A stretch of DNA of 64,000 nt from CANKHA01 sp035652315. Lineage in GTDB: Bacteria; Pseudomonadota; Alphaproteobacteria; Rhizobiales; Xanthobacteraceae. Position numbers and translations under genes: made by a program. The stretch's first letter is position 1. The number at the start of each line of letters is the position of its first letter. Below are positions 9,000-17,337 of the stretch, piece after piece. The stretch is from assembly GCA_035652315.1 (NCBI GenBank), contig DASREA010000035.1, positions 62,001-126,000 on the forward strand, given 5' to 3'. The notes under the pieces were generated by a model. It saw only the letters and a list, made by a program, of their open reading frames with translations. It made no database searches and was not told the origin of the DNA.

Positions 9000-9320
9000 A
9001 AGTGGAGGCTTCTGTTGCCAGGTGCCTCCGAACCCCGCCTGACGCTGCTAAGACGTCAGGACTTCAAGTCGGTATTTCAAACCGCTTACGCGGCCTGAGC
9101 AACCGGAGCATAGTTGTCGTTGGCAACTATTGCTTTGGCCCGATAACGGCGGAACCATGCCGAGCGAAAGAGCGCCCTTTACACCCTCGTCGATCCTATT
9201 TCGCCCCCGCCGAAGCTCACGCCGAGCCTGAGCTTTGGAGGAGGCGCCGGGTACTGCCCCCGGGTCCGAAAGGCTTATTCCGACGTCCGTTTATCGCCAT
9301 AGACCGGCTTGCACCGGCGC
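9000..9320 (-). ncRNA. ssrA: Two-piece, circularly permuted tmRNA (SsrA)
   Basis: Read on the minus strand, the 3' acceptor part comes first and the coding part second, as in alphaproteobacterial permuted genes. The acceptor arm strand CGCCTCC (9246-9240) is followed by T and CCA (9239-9236); just before it is a 5-bp T stem with loop GGCAGTA. The coding piece starts GGGGGCGAAATAGGATCGAC at 9208 and pairs with the acceptor strand including a G3-U wobble, the alanine identity element. The tag frame (9124-9086) reads ANDNYAPVAQAA then TAA. The spacer between pieces is about 9209-9235. A possible -10 TATATT is at 9330-9325. The outer ends are estimates. Confidence 0.93.
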
Positions 9321-9483
9321 CTTCAATATAGGCCTTGAAGGTTGACAAAAAAAGACCAGTTCGGGGTTGTCTGGCCCCTGCGGCCTCGCGATGGTGGCCG
9401 GAATCGCTTGACCTTTGGAAAAGCGGATCACGTTTACGTCCGGCTCATTGTCACGCCGGGCTTACGAAGCTAAGCCTCGGCCG

Positions 9484-10053
9484 ATGCCACCCGACGAAAC
9501 CGCGCCGCTGCAGCGGCAAATCCCGAGCCTCTGGAATCTCTTCATCAGCTTCGCCATCGTCTCGGCCTTCGGCTTCGGTGGCACTTTGGCTTGGGCGCGG
9601 CGAATGGCTGTGGACGAGCGGCGCTGGATGACCCCAGCCGAATTCAACGAGGTCTTTTCGCTCTGCCAATTCCTGCCCGGCCCCAATGTCGGAAACTTCG
9701 CCGCGGTGTTTGGCGCCCGCGTGCGCGGGGTCCTCGGCGCGGTCTGCGCGGCCGCCGGCCTCATCGCGCCGGCCCTGCTGCTCATGATCATTCTCGGCGC
9801 GCTTTATGCACGCTTCGGCGAGATCGAGATCTTGCGCCGCGCGCTCGGCGGGGTCAGCATCGCCGCCGCCGGCCTTATCTTCGGTACCGCCGGGCGCATG
9901 GCGCAGCCGCTACTGCAAGAAAAGCATTGGCAAGCGCCGATCCTTGCCCTAGCGGCGACCGTCGTGGTCGGCGTGCTGCGCGTCCCCTTGTGGTGGGCGC
10001 TTGCCATATTGCTGCCGGTCGCCTTCGTCGTGAGCTGGAGTCGCGCGCGATGA
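9484..10053 (+). CDS. Chromate transporter, N-terminal half protein
   Basis: About 189 residues, forming one CHR domain: FGFGGTLAWARR near residue 30 and EFNEVFSLCQFLPGPNVGNF near 60, followed by several hydrophobic segments. CHR proteins export chromate through the inner membrane. Two-gene 'short-chain' pairs are known in which each gene supplies half of the transporter. The ATG at 9484 is chosen because the family start is near it; the frame is open back to 9415. Its stop overlaps the next start (ATGA at 10050-10053). Confidence 0.8.
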   Translation: MPPDETAPLQRQIPSLWNLFISFAIVSAFGFGGTLAWARRMAVDERRWMTPAEFNEVFSLCQFLPGPNVGNFAAVFGARVRGVLGAVCAAAGLIAPALLLMIILGALYARFGEIEILRRALGGVSIAAAGLIFGTAGRMAQPLLQEKHWQAPILALAATVVVGVLRVPLWWALAILLPVAFVVSWSRAR

Positions 10054-10583
10054 AATTCGATCTCGGCGGCGCACTGATCGTCGGTCTGCATTTCGCGCTG
10101 CTGTCGCTGCTGGCGGTCGGCGGCGCGAACGCGGTGATTCCCGAGGTTCATCGTTTGTCGGTCGACGTCCAGCAATGGCTGACCGAGCGGCAATTCGCCG
10201 ATATCTTCGCCATCGCCCAAGCCGCGCCGGGGCCGAATTTTCTCATCAGCACGCTGATCGGCTATCATGTCGCCGGCTGGGCCGGCGCAGTCATGGCGAC
10301 GCTCGGCATGTGCGGACCCAGCTGCATGCTGGCCTATTACGTCAGCAGAACCTGGGAGCGCTTTCGCTATGCACGCTGGCGCATCGTGATCCAAAATGGG
10401 CTGGTTCCGGTTTCCGTGGGCCTGGTCGGCGCCAGCGGCATCATCGTCGCCCGCGCCGCCGACCACACGCCCTTTGCCTTCCTGATCACCGGCATAACGG
10501 CCGTTGTCACCTATTTTACCCGGATCAATCCGGGCTGGCTGTTTGCCGCCGCCGGGCTGTTGGGCATCGCCGGCTGGCTTTGA
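10050..10583 (+). CDS. Chromate transporter, C-terminal half protein
   Basis: A 177-residue membrane protein and the partner of the preceding CHR half. It repeats the family pattern in variant form: LLAVGGANAVIPEVHR near residue 20 and FADIFAIAQAAPGPNFLIS near residue 50, followed by hydrophobic helices to the end. The ATGA overlap with the upstream gene implies translational coupling and a one-to-one complex. The transported anion is inferred from the family; chromate specificity is not proven by sequence. Confidence 0.8.
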   Translation: MKFDLGGALIVGLHFALLSLLAVGGANAVIPEVHRLSVDVQQWLTERQFADIFAIAQAAPGPNFLISTLIGYHVAGWAGAVMATLGMCGPSCMLAYYVSRTWERFRYARWRIVIQNGLVPVSVGLVGASGIIVARAADHTPFAFLITGITAVVTYFTRINPGWLFAAAGLLGIAGWL

Positions 10584-10678
10584 GCCTTGGCCGGCCCATA
10601 TGTCTCCGCGGGCGCTGTCCGCCGCGATCGGAGACGGTTAATCTTGGACGGCTGGCCGAGTCGGCCGGAGACGAAGGC

Positions 10679-11473
10679 ATGCGTCAATATCTCGACCTGA
10701 TGAGCCGCGTTCTGGCGGATGGCGTGGAAAAGCGGGACCGCACCGGCACCGGCACGCTTTCCGTATTCGGCCATCAGATGCGTTTCGATCTCGGGCGCGG
10801 CTTTCCGATGGTTACGACCAAGAAGCTGCATCTGAAATCGATTGTCTACGAATTGCTTTGGTTTTTGCGAGGCGACACCAACGTCAAGTATCTCAGAGAC
10901 CATGGAGTCACGATCTGGGACGAATGGGCCGACGAACGTGGCGAGCTCGGTCCCGTCTACGGCAAGCAGTGGCGTTCATGGCCGACATCCGGCGGCGGCG
11001 CCATCGATCAGATCGCCGATGTGGTCGCCGCCATCCGCCGCAATCCCGATTCGCGCCGCCTGATCGTCAGCGCTTGGAATCCGGCGGATGTCGACAAGAT
11101 GGCGCTGCCGCCGTGCCACTGCCTGTTCCAGTTTTATGTCGCCGAAGGCCGGCTCTCCTGCCAGCTTTATCAACGGTCGGCAGACGTGTTTCTTGGTGTG
11201 CCGTTCAACATCGCCTCCTATGCGCTGCTCACGCTAATGGTGGCGCAGGTCACCGATCTGCGGCCGGGCGAATTCGTGCACACGCTGGGCGATGCACATC
11301 TCTATTTGAATCATCTCGAGCAGGCGCGGGAGCAGCTTTCCCGTCCGCCGCGGCAATTGCCGGTAATGAAGATCAATCGCGCCGTCAAAGATCTTTTCTC
11401 ATTCCGATACGAAGATTTTTCGCTGGAAGGGTACGATCCGCATCCGCACATCAAGGCCAAGGTCGCGGTGTGA
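10679..11473 (+). CDS. thyA: Thymidylate synthase
   Basis: A 264-residue ThyA that methylates dUMP to dTMP using methylenetetrahydrofolate. It contains the catalytic cysteine in ALPPCHCLFQFYV, the phosphate-binding arginines in RDRTGTGTLS and NPDSRRLIVSAWNP, and QRSADVFLGVPFNIASYA. The length is that of the E. coli enzyme. The ATG at 10679 starts the canonical MRQYLDLM. The folA gene follows 11 bp downstream; folA regenerates the folate oxidised by ThyA, which explains the pairing. Confidence 0.96.
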   Translation: MRQYLDLMSRVLADGVEKRDRTGTGTLSVFGHQMRFDLGRGFPMVTTKKLHLKSIVYELLWFLRGDTNVKYLRDHGVTIWDEWADERGELGPVYGKQWRSWPTSGGGAIDQIADVVAAIRRNPDSRRLIVSAWNPADVDKMALPPCHCLFQFYVAEGRLSCQLYQRSADVFLGVPFNIASYALLTLMVAQVTDLRPGEFVHTLGDAHLYLNHLEQAREQLSRPPRQLPVMKINRAVKDLFSFRYEDFSLEGYDPHPHIKAKVAV

Positions 11474-11484
11474 GCGGAGCAACA

Positions 11485-12036
11485 ATGGACAAGGCCCCGG
11501 CTCCGGCCATTATTCTCGTCGCCGCTGTCGGAGAAAATGGCGTGATCGGCCGCGGCGGGGCGCTGCCCTGGCGCTTGAAATCGGACATGCGGCATTTCCG
11601 CCGTTTGACACTCGGACGTCCGGTGGTCATGGGACGCAAAACCTACGAATCCATCGGCAAGCCGCTGCCGGAACGGACCAACATCGTGATCAGCCGCAAC
11701 GCCGAATATGCCGAGCCAGGGTTTCTTTCCGCACGCAGCCTCGAAATGGCGCTTGAGTTGGCGCGCGAAGACGCGCGGGCGCGCGGCGCCGACACCATTG
11801 CCGTGATCGGCGGCGCGGAAATTTTCCGCGATGCCTTGGCCGTCGCCGACCGGCTCGAGATCACCGTCGTTCACGCGTCGCCCGGCGGCGACACGTTCTT
11901 CCCGGTGATCGACCTCCGGGAATGGCGGGAAACCGCGCGCAAGCGTCAGGCAGCCGGAGCGCAGGACGATGCCGACGTGAGCTTCGTTACTTATGAGCGG
12001 CGCCATCCCAAAGGCGGCGGCACGGGCCATTTGTAA
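11485..12036 (+). CDS. folA: Dihydrofolate reductase
   Basis: A 183-residue DHFR that reduces dihydrofolate to tetrahydrofolate with NADPH. Visible motifs are AVGENGVIGRGGALPWRLKSDM (active-site Trp and Asp), VVMGRKTYESIGKPLP (NADPH contact) and IAVIGGAEIF. It is slightly longer than the usual 160 residues because of an N-terminal extension and a Gly-rich tail. The ATG follows thyA by 11 bp, so the two form an operon. Confidence 0.95.
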   Translation: MDKAPAPAIILVAAVGENGVIGRGGALPWRLKSDMRHFRRLTLGRPVVMGRKTYESIGKPLPERTNIVISRNAEYAEPGFLSARSLEMALELAREDARARGADTIAVIGGAEIFRDALAVADRLEITVVHASPGGDTFFPVIDLREWRETARKRQAAGAQDDADVSFVTYERRHPKGGGTGHL

Positions 12037-12059
12037 CTGATTGGGCTCTCCCCTATAAA
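12031..12059 (+). promoter_or_regulatory. Candidate promoter for hflK-hflC
   Basis: TTGTAA (12031-12036) and TATAAA (12054-12059) are separated by exactly 17 bp and lie 45 bp before the hflK start. The -35 box overlaps the folA stop codon. This would let hflK-hflC be expressed independently of thyA-folA. It is recognised by eye only. Confidence 0.5.
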
Positions 12060-12103
12060 TGCAGCCAACAAAGCCGGGCACGCCCGCGTGAGGAGAATTT
12101 TTC

Positions 12104-13231
12104 ATGCCGTGGAGCAATCAGGGCGGCGGTTCCTGGGGTCCAGGATCGCGAGGACCCTGGGGATCGGGGCCGCAACCGTCGGGACCGAATCCGCCGGACT
12201 TCGAGGACTGGCTGCGACAGGGCCAGGAAAGGCTGCGGCGGATGCTGCCCGGCGGGAATTTGGGCGGGCGCGGCTTCGCCATCTTCGCGGCCGCGTTGGT
12301 GATCGTGTGGGGGCTTTTCGGCTTCTTTCGCGTGGAGCCGGACGAACTCGGCGTCGTCCTGCGCTTCGGCAAGGAAGTTCGCGAGGTGCAGCCCGGACTG
12401 CATTATCATCTGCCTTATCCGATCGAGATCGCGATCACGCCTCCGGCTTTGCGTGTCAACCAGATCGATATCGGCACTCGCGCCAGCGTCGACAGCCGCC
12501 GTGGACCGGCAGCGAATCTCGAGGTTCCCGAAGAGAGTCTAATGCTTACCGGCGACGAGAATATTGTCGACGTGAACTTTTCGGTGTTCTGGCAGATCAA
12601 GGCCGACGGCGTCGGCGACTACCTTTTCAATATTCAGAATCCCGAAGGCACGGTGAAGGCGGTCGCGGAAAGCGCGATGCGCGAAGTGGTTGGCCGCTCG
12701 GAAATCACTCCGCTGCTCACCGGCGCACGACAGGTGACGGAAACCGCCGTGCAGGATCTGATGCAGAAGACGCTCGACCATTACGGCGCCGGCATACTTG
12801 TGCGCCAGGTCCAATTGCAGAAGGTGGATAACCCCGCGCAGGTAATCGATGCCGCGCGCGATGTCCAAGCGGCGCGCGCGGATCAGGAACGCGCGCAGAA
12901 CGAGGCGCAGGCTTACGCCAACCGCGTTATTCCCGAGGCGCAAGGAAAGGCGGCGCAGATAACCCAGGCGGCGGAAGCCTATCGGGCACAAACCGTCGCC
13001 GAGGCGACCGGACAGACCGCGCGCTTCCTGAAAATCTATGACGAGTACCGCAAGGCCCCGCAGGTAACGCGGGAACGCATGTATCTGGAATCGATGGAAC
13101 GGATTCTGAGCAACACTGATAAGATCATTCTCGACCAGGGCGCCGGCGGCGTATTGCCTTATCTGCCGCTGCCCGAACTGAACCGGCGCACCCAGCCTCA
13201 GCCGCAGCAACAAAGCGGAGGCGGCCGATGA
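12104..13231 (+). CDS. hflK: FtsH protease modulator HflK
   Basis: A 375-residue SPFH/band 7 protein. A Gly/Pro-rich cytoplasmic N-terminus (residues 1-55) is followed by one membrane helix (about 60-82) and the band 7 domain starting at RVEPDELGVVLRFGK. HflK and HflC form a large cage around the FtsH protease in the inner membrane and control degradation of membrane proteins. The C-terminal Ala/Glu-rich coiled coil (about 255-320) is typical. A GAGGAG ribosome binding site precedes the ATG. The stop overlaps the hflC start by 4 bp. Confidence 0.95.
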   Translation: MPWSNQGGGSWGPGSRGPWGSGPQPSGPNPPDFEDWLRQGQERLRRMLPGGNLGGRGFAIFAAALVIVWGLFGFFRVEPDELGVVLRFGKEVREVQPGLHYHLPYPIEIAITPPALRVNQIDIGTRASVDSRRGPAANLEVPEESLMLTGDENIVDVNFSVFWQIKADGVGDYLFNIQNPEGTVKAVAESAMREVVGRSEITPLLTGARQVTETAVQDLMQKTLDHYGAGILVRQVQLQKVDNPAQVIDAARDVQAARADQERAQNEAQAYANRVIPEAQGKAAQITQAAEAYRAQTVAEATGQTARFLKIYDEYRKAPQVTRERMYLESMERILSNTDKIILDQGAGGVLPYLPLPELNRRTQPQPQQQSGGGR

Positions 13232-14178
13232 GATCGTTCGCCAGCGGGACGCTGATCGTCGTGGCGCTGGCCGCGCTGATCGTCGGTTACAGCTCGCTTT
13301 ATACGGTCTATCAGACGCAGCAGGCGCTCGTCATTCGCCTGGGCCAGCCCGTCGGCGTGGTTTCCGATCCGGGACTTCATGTGAAGTGGCCAATTGTCGA
13401 TAGCGTCATCACCATCGACAAGCGCATCCTCGATCTGGACGCCCGGGCCCAGGAATTGATCGCGTCCGACCAGAAGCGTCTCGTCGTCGACGCCTTCGCA
13501 CGTTATCGCATCACCGATGTGCTGAAATTCTACCAGACGCTCGGCTCCACTCCGGCCGCCAATGCTCAGCTCAATGCGCTGATGAATTCGGCCTTGCGCC
13601 GCGTCCTCGGCGCGGCGACCTTCGCCGACATCGTGCGCAACAAGCGTTCGCAATTGATGGGCGATATTCGCGAACAGGTCGAGCGCGATGCGCAGCCCTA
13701 CGGAATCTCCATCGTAGACGTGCGCATTCGCCGCGCCGACCTGCCGGAGGCCAACAGCCAGGCGGTTTACCAGCGCATGCAAACAGAACGGCAGCGCGAG
13801 GCGGCGGGCTATCGCGCCGAAGGCCAGCGCGATGCCCAGCAAATCCGCGCCAAGGCCGACCGCGAAGTGACCATTACCGTGGCCGAGGCGACCTCCAAGG
13901 CGGAGCAAATTCGCGGCGAGGGCGACGCCGAGCGCAATCGGATTTTTGCGGCGGCTTTCAGCCGCGACCCTGATTTCTTTTCTTTTTATCGCTCCATGCA
14001 GGCCTATGAGCATGGTTTGCAGGCAAAGGACACGCGCTTCTTGCTGAAGCCCGATTCGGATTTCTTCCGCTATTTCGGCAATCCAGCCGGCAAGGCGCCG
14101 GCGGCGACGCCACAGCCGACGCTCCCGCCCTCTGCGCCGCCGTCTTCAGCGCCGCCGGCGACCCAAGGGGCGCGCTGA
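13228..14178 (+). CDS. hflC: FtsH protease modulator HflC
   Basis: A 316-residue band 7 protein with an N-terminal membrane helix (residues 5-28) and SPFH domain (TQQALVIRLGQPVG onwards), followed by an alanine/glutamate-rich coiled coil. It is the partner of HflK in the FtsH-regulating complex at the periplasmic face of the inner membrane. Conserved HflC blocks DPGLHVKWP and RILDLDAR are present. The last 25 residues are Pro/Ala-rich. It overlaps hflK at ATGA. Confidence 0.95.
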   Translation: MRSFASGTLIVVALAALIVGYSSLYTVYQTQQALVIRLGQPVGVVSDPGLHVKWPIVDSVITIDKRILDLDARAQELIASDQKRLVVDAFARYRITDVLKFYQTLGSTPAANAQLNALMNSALRRVLGAATFADIVRNKRSQLMGDIREQVERDAQPYGISIVDVRIRRADLPEANSQAVYQRMQTERQREAAGYRAEGQRDAQQIRAKADREVTITVAEATSKAEQIRGEGDAERNRIFAAAFSRDPDFFSFYRSMQAYEHGLQAKDTRFLLKPDSDFFRYFGNPAGKAPAATPQPTLPPSAPPSSAPPATQGAR

Positions 14179-14202
14179 TCGCAGCGCGTCCGGGATCCGC
14201 CC

Positions 14203-14388
14203 ATGTCAGATTTCATCGTCGCCCTCGGTCTGGTCTTTTTCATCGAGGGCGTGGTGTTTTTGGCTTTTCCGGGCACCGCTAAGCGCGCCATGGCGTCGGT
14301 GCTGCAAAGCCCGGACCATTCGCTGCGGGCGGTCGGCGTTGTTTCGGCGGTCATTGGAATCGTGCTGATTTGGCTGATCCGGGGATGA
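14203..14388 (+). CDS. DUF2065 small membrane protein
   Basis: A 61-residue protein with two hydrophobic segments (about residues 3-22 and 42-59) and the family blocks LVFFIEGVVFLAFP and GVVSAVIGIVLIWLIRG. DUF2065 proteins are commonly encoded next to hflC and degP in alpha- and betaproteobacteria. The function is unknown; a small accessory of the HflKC-FtsH complex is a guess from position only. The start lies 24 bp after hflC. Confidence 0.85.
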   Translation: MSDFIVALGLVFFIEGVVFLAFPGTAKRAMASVLQSPDHSLRAVGVVSAVIGIVLIWLIRG

Positions 14389-14397
14389 AAGTTTTAT

Positions 14398-14440
14398 GCC
14401 GTCCGGCTTGGACGGCCGTCAGCTTTGCCGCTTTTGCGGC
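14398..14440 (+). terminator. Two adjacent hairpins after DUF2065
   Basis: The first is a perfect 7-bp stem, GCCGTCC/GGACGGC (14398-14416). The second is GCCGC-TTTT-GCGGC followed by TTAATT (14427-14440). Together they could end the hflK-hflC-DUF2065 transcript before degP. The T-run is weak. Confidence 0.4.
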
Positions 14441-14542
14441 TTAATTCGGTGCTCTCGTTGGACAAAAGCTGCCGCTCTTGCGCCCATTCTTGAGCGAGCG
14501 CAGTCTTAGGATTGAAACCGCTCTTTTGGGGAACGGCCTGTC

Positions 14543-16027
14543 ATGCCTGGTTTTTTCACTGTGAACGGAATGCAGCGGGTGCGCCGCTTCGCGTTTGCCG
14601 TCGCCGCCGTCGCGCTTCCATTGTTATTGCCGCCTCCTGCTCTTGCGGAGGGACCTGAAGGCATCGCCGATGTCGCGGAGAAGGTCATCGATTCGGTGGT
14701 TAATATCTCAAGCTCGCAAGCAATCGACGCGAAAATGGGGCCGATGCCGCAGTTGCCGCCCGGCTCGCCTTTGGAAGACCTGTTCAACGACTTCTTCAAA
14801 AATCACGGCGGGCAGGGCGGCCCGAACCGTGAGGGCAGCAAGCGCGTGAGTTCGCTTGGTTCCGGCTTCATCATCGATCCCTCGGGCATCGTCGTCACAA
14901 ACAACCACGTCATCGCCGACGCCGACGAAGTGCACGTCATTCTCAACGACGGCACCAAGCTGAAGGCGGAAATCCTGGGGCGAGATGAGAAGATCGATCT
15001 CGCGGTGCTCAAGGTGAAAAGCGACAAGCCCCTGAAGGCGGTAACCTTCGGCGATTCCGACAAGCTGCGCCTCGGCGAGTGGGTGATCGCGATTGGCAAT
15101 CCTTTCATGCTCGGTGGCACGGTGACTGCGGGCATCGTCTCCGCTCGTCACCGCGACATCAATTCCGGTCCTTACGACAATTACATCCAGACCGATGCCG
15201 CTATTAACCGCGGCAACTCGGGCGGACCTTTGTTTAATATGAACGGCGAAGTCGTCGGCGTGAACACCGCGATCTTTTCGCCATCGGGCGGCTCGATCGG
15301 CATCGGTTTTGCGGTGCCCTCGAAGACAGCCGTTGCCATCGTCGATCAATTGCGCCGTTACGGAGAAATCCGTCGTGGCTGGCTCGGCGTGAAAATCGTG
15401 GCGGTGACCGATGAGATCGGCGAAGCGCTCAACATCAAGCCGCCGCGCGGCACGCTCATCGCGGGCCTCGACGAAAAAGGCCCGGCCAAGGCGGCGGGCA
15501 TCGAAGTCGGCGATGTGGTGCTGAAGTTCGACGGCAAGGACATCAAGGATGATCGCGACCTGTCGCGGCAGGTTGCCGATACGCCCGTCGACAAGGAAGT
15601 CGACGTCGTAGTCTTTCACAAGGGCCAGGAAGTCACGAAAAAGGTCAAGGTCGCCAGACTTGCGGACGGTGAGAAGAATCCGGCTCCGGCAAAATCGGCG
15701 GCTCCCGCAGCGAAAAGGCCCGGGAGCAAGAACGCGCTTGGTCTTGAATTATCCGATATCAACGCCGATCTGCGGCGGCGCTACCGCATCAAGGACAGTG
15801 TGAAAGGCGTGGTGATCACCAACGTCGATGCAAATTCGCCGGCCGCGGACAAGGAATTGAAGGCGGGTGATACGATCGTCGAGATTTCGCAATTCCCGGT
15901 CAGCAGCGCAGCCGATGTGGATAAGCGCATCGCGCAGTTAAAACAGGAAGGCCGGAAGTCGGCGCTGTTGCTGGTGGTTGATGCGGATACCGATCAGACC
16001 CGCTTCGTCGCCCTGGACCTGCCTTAA
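14543..16027 (+). CDS. degP: Do-family periplasmic serine protease (DegP/HtrA)
   Basis: A 494-residue exported protease and chaperone for misfolded periplasmic proteins. A signal peptide ends near residue 36 (PPPALAEG). The trypsin-like domain carries the catalytic triad: His in VTNNHVI, Asp in EKIDLAVLKV, and Ser in RGNSGGPLFN. Two PDZ domains follow (about 280-375 and 395-485), which bind substrate C-termini. A Lys/Pro/Ala linker joins the PDZ domains. An alternative start is the ATG at 14570, nearer the signal peptide. It lies downstream of the hflKC operon, and both serve envelope protein quality control. Confidence 0.93.
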   Translation: MPGFFTVNGMQRVRRFAFAVAAVALPLLLPPPALAEGPEGIADVAEKVIDSVVNISSSQAIDAKMGPMPQLPPGSPLEDLFNDFFKNHGGQGGPNREGSKRVSSLGSGFIIDPSGIVVTNNHVIADADEVHVILNDGTKLKAEILGRDEKIDLAVLKVKSDKPLKAVTFGDSDKLRLGEWVIAIGNPFMLGGTVTAGIVSARHRDINSGPYDNYIQTDAAINRGNSGGPLFNMNGEVVGVNTAIFSPSGGSIGIGFAVPSKTAVAIVDQLRRYGEIRRGWLGVKIVAVTDEIGEALNIKPPRGTLIAGLDEKGPAKAAGIEVGDVVLKFDGKDIKDDRDLSRQVADTPVDKEVDVVVFHKGQEVTKKVKVARLADGEKNPAPAKSAAPAAKRPGSKNALGLELSDINADLRRRYRIKDSVKGVVITNVDANSPAADKELKAGDTIVEISQFPVSSAADVDKRIAQLKQEGRKSALLLVVDADTDQTRFVALDLP

Positions 16028-16045
16028 GGCGCGTCCGCCTCGCCG

Positions 16046-17269
16046 CTATTCGTCCAGCACGTGGCTCACCATGCCGTCGGCGAGCTTCGGCTCGAACCAG
16101 GTGGATTTCGGCGGCATGATTCCCCCGGAATCCGCGACCGCCATCAAATCCGACATCTGCGTCGGATAAAGCGTAAAAGCGGCGGCCATTTCTCCCGAAT
16201 CGACACGGCGCTCCAATTCGCCGAGGCCGCGCGCACCACCGACGAAATCGATGCGCTTGTCCTTGCGCTGGTCGGTGATGCCGAACAGCGGTTCGATCGC
16301 GTGTTTGCTCAACAGCGTAATCGGCAGCCGCCCGATGGGATCGTTTGGCGGTATGAGTTGCGGCCGCAACACCAGCCGATGCCAGCGGCCGGCCAGATAC
16401 ATGCCGAACTCGCCGGCGGCGGCGGGGCGGACCTGGGTCGTGGATGCCTCGACCGAGAAATCCTTGCCGAGCGCCGCCAGCAGTTGATCGGCGCTGTGGC
16501 CGTTCAGATCGCGCAGCAGCCGGTTGTAATCCAGAATGGTCATCTGCCGCTGCGGAAACAGCACGGCCAGAAAATATTGGTGCGCGCCGTCGCCGCCGCG
16601 CGCCGCCGCGACGCGCGAAGCCGCCGCCGAGCGGTGATGCCCGTCGGCGATGTATACCGCCGGCAGCGCGTCGAAAGCGCGGGTGAGCTTCATGATCGTT
16701 ACATCGTCGCCGATCGCCCACATTTCATGACGCACACCGTCTTCTGCGTTGACATCCACCTCCGGCAGCCGCTTGGCGGATTCAGCCAAAATTGCATCGA
16801 TCTCCGGCGCGTCGGAATACGCGATCATCACCGGGCCCGTCTGCGCGTTGACCGCCTCGATCTGGCGCACGCGGTCGTCTTCTTTCACCGGAGTGGTGAA
16901 TTCGTGCTTGCGGATGCGGTTGCCGTTGTAATCCGCAACCGATGCCACAGCGGCAAGCCCGGTCTGCGTCCGGCCGCGCCAGGTAAGCCGGTAAACGTAG
17001 TATTGAGGCTTCGCATCGCGGATCAGCACGCCGGAGTCGATCATCTGCCGAAGATTTTGCGCGGCCTTTGCATAGACCGCGGGATCGTAAGGATCGATTA
17101 CCGGAGGAAGATCGATCTCCGGTTTGGAGATATGGAGAAAGCTCCAGGGCTTGTCTTTCGCGCGCTCGCGCGCTTCGGCGCTCGACAGTACGTCGTAAGG
17201 TGGCGCCAGCACGTCGGCCGCGCGGCCGGGTGCCGGGCGAAGAGCGCGAAAAGGTCGGATCAGCGTCAA
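16046..17269 (-). CDS. DUF1015 family protein
   Basis: A 407-residue cytoplasmic protein of the DUF1015 family: it begins IRPFRALRPAPGRAADVLAPPYDV and contains YIADGHHRSAAA near residue 205, a hallmark of the family resembling a ParB/Srx-like fold. The biochemical role is not established; neighbours of the family are often serA and serC, which are not seen here. The start appears to be TTG at 17269, supported by GGAG six bases upstream. It converges with degP and diverges from miaA. Confidence 0.8.
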   Translation of the reverse strand: MTLIRPFRALRPAPGRAADVLAPPYDVLSSAEARERAKDKPWSFLHISKPEIDLPPVIDPYDPAVYAKAAQNLRQMIDSGVLIRDAKPQYYVYRLTWRGRTQTGLAAVASVADYNGNRIRKHEFTTPVKEDDRVRQIEAVNAQTGPVMIAYSDAPEIDAILAESAKRLPEVDVNAEDGVRHEMWAIGDDVTIMKLTRAFDALPAVYIADGHHRSAAASRVAAARGGDGAHQYFLAVLFPQRQMTILDYNRLLRDLNGHSADQLLAALGKDFSVEASTTQVRPAAAGEFGMYLAGRWHRLVLRPQLIPPNDPIGRLPITLLSKHAIEPLFGITDQRKDKRIDFVGGARGLGELERRVDSGEMAAAFTLYPTQMSDLMAVADSGGIMPPKSTWFEPKLADGMVSHVLDE

Positions 17270-17337
17270 ACGTATCTCCTCGGCCCGGCGCGCCAGGCGG
17301 ATTGATTTTGCAGGTTGGGCATAGTCTAGCTCATGGG

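Noticed and set aside
17302..17327. TTGATT and TAGTCT as a miaA promoter
   Set aside because: Spacing is only 14 bp and the -10 match is poor.
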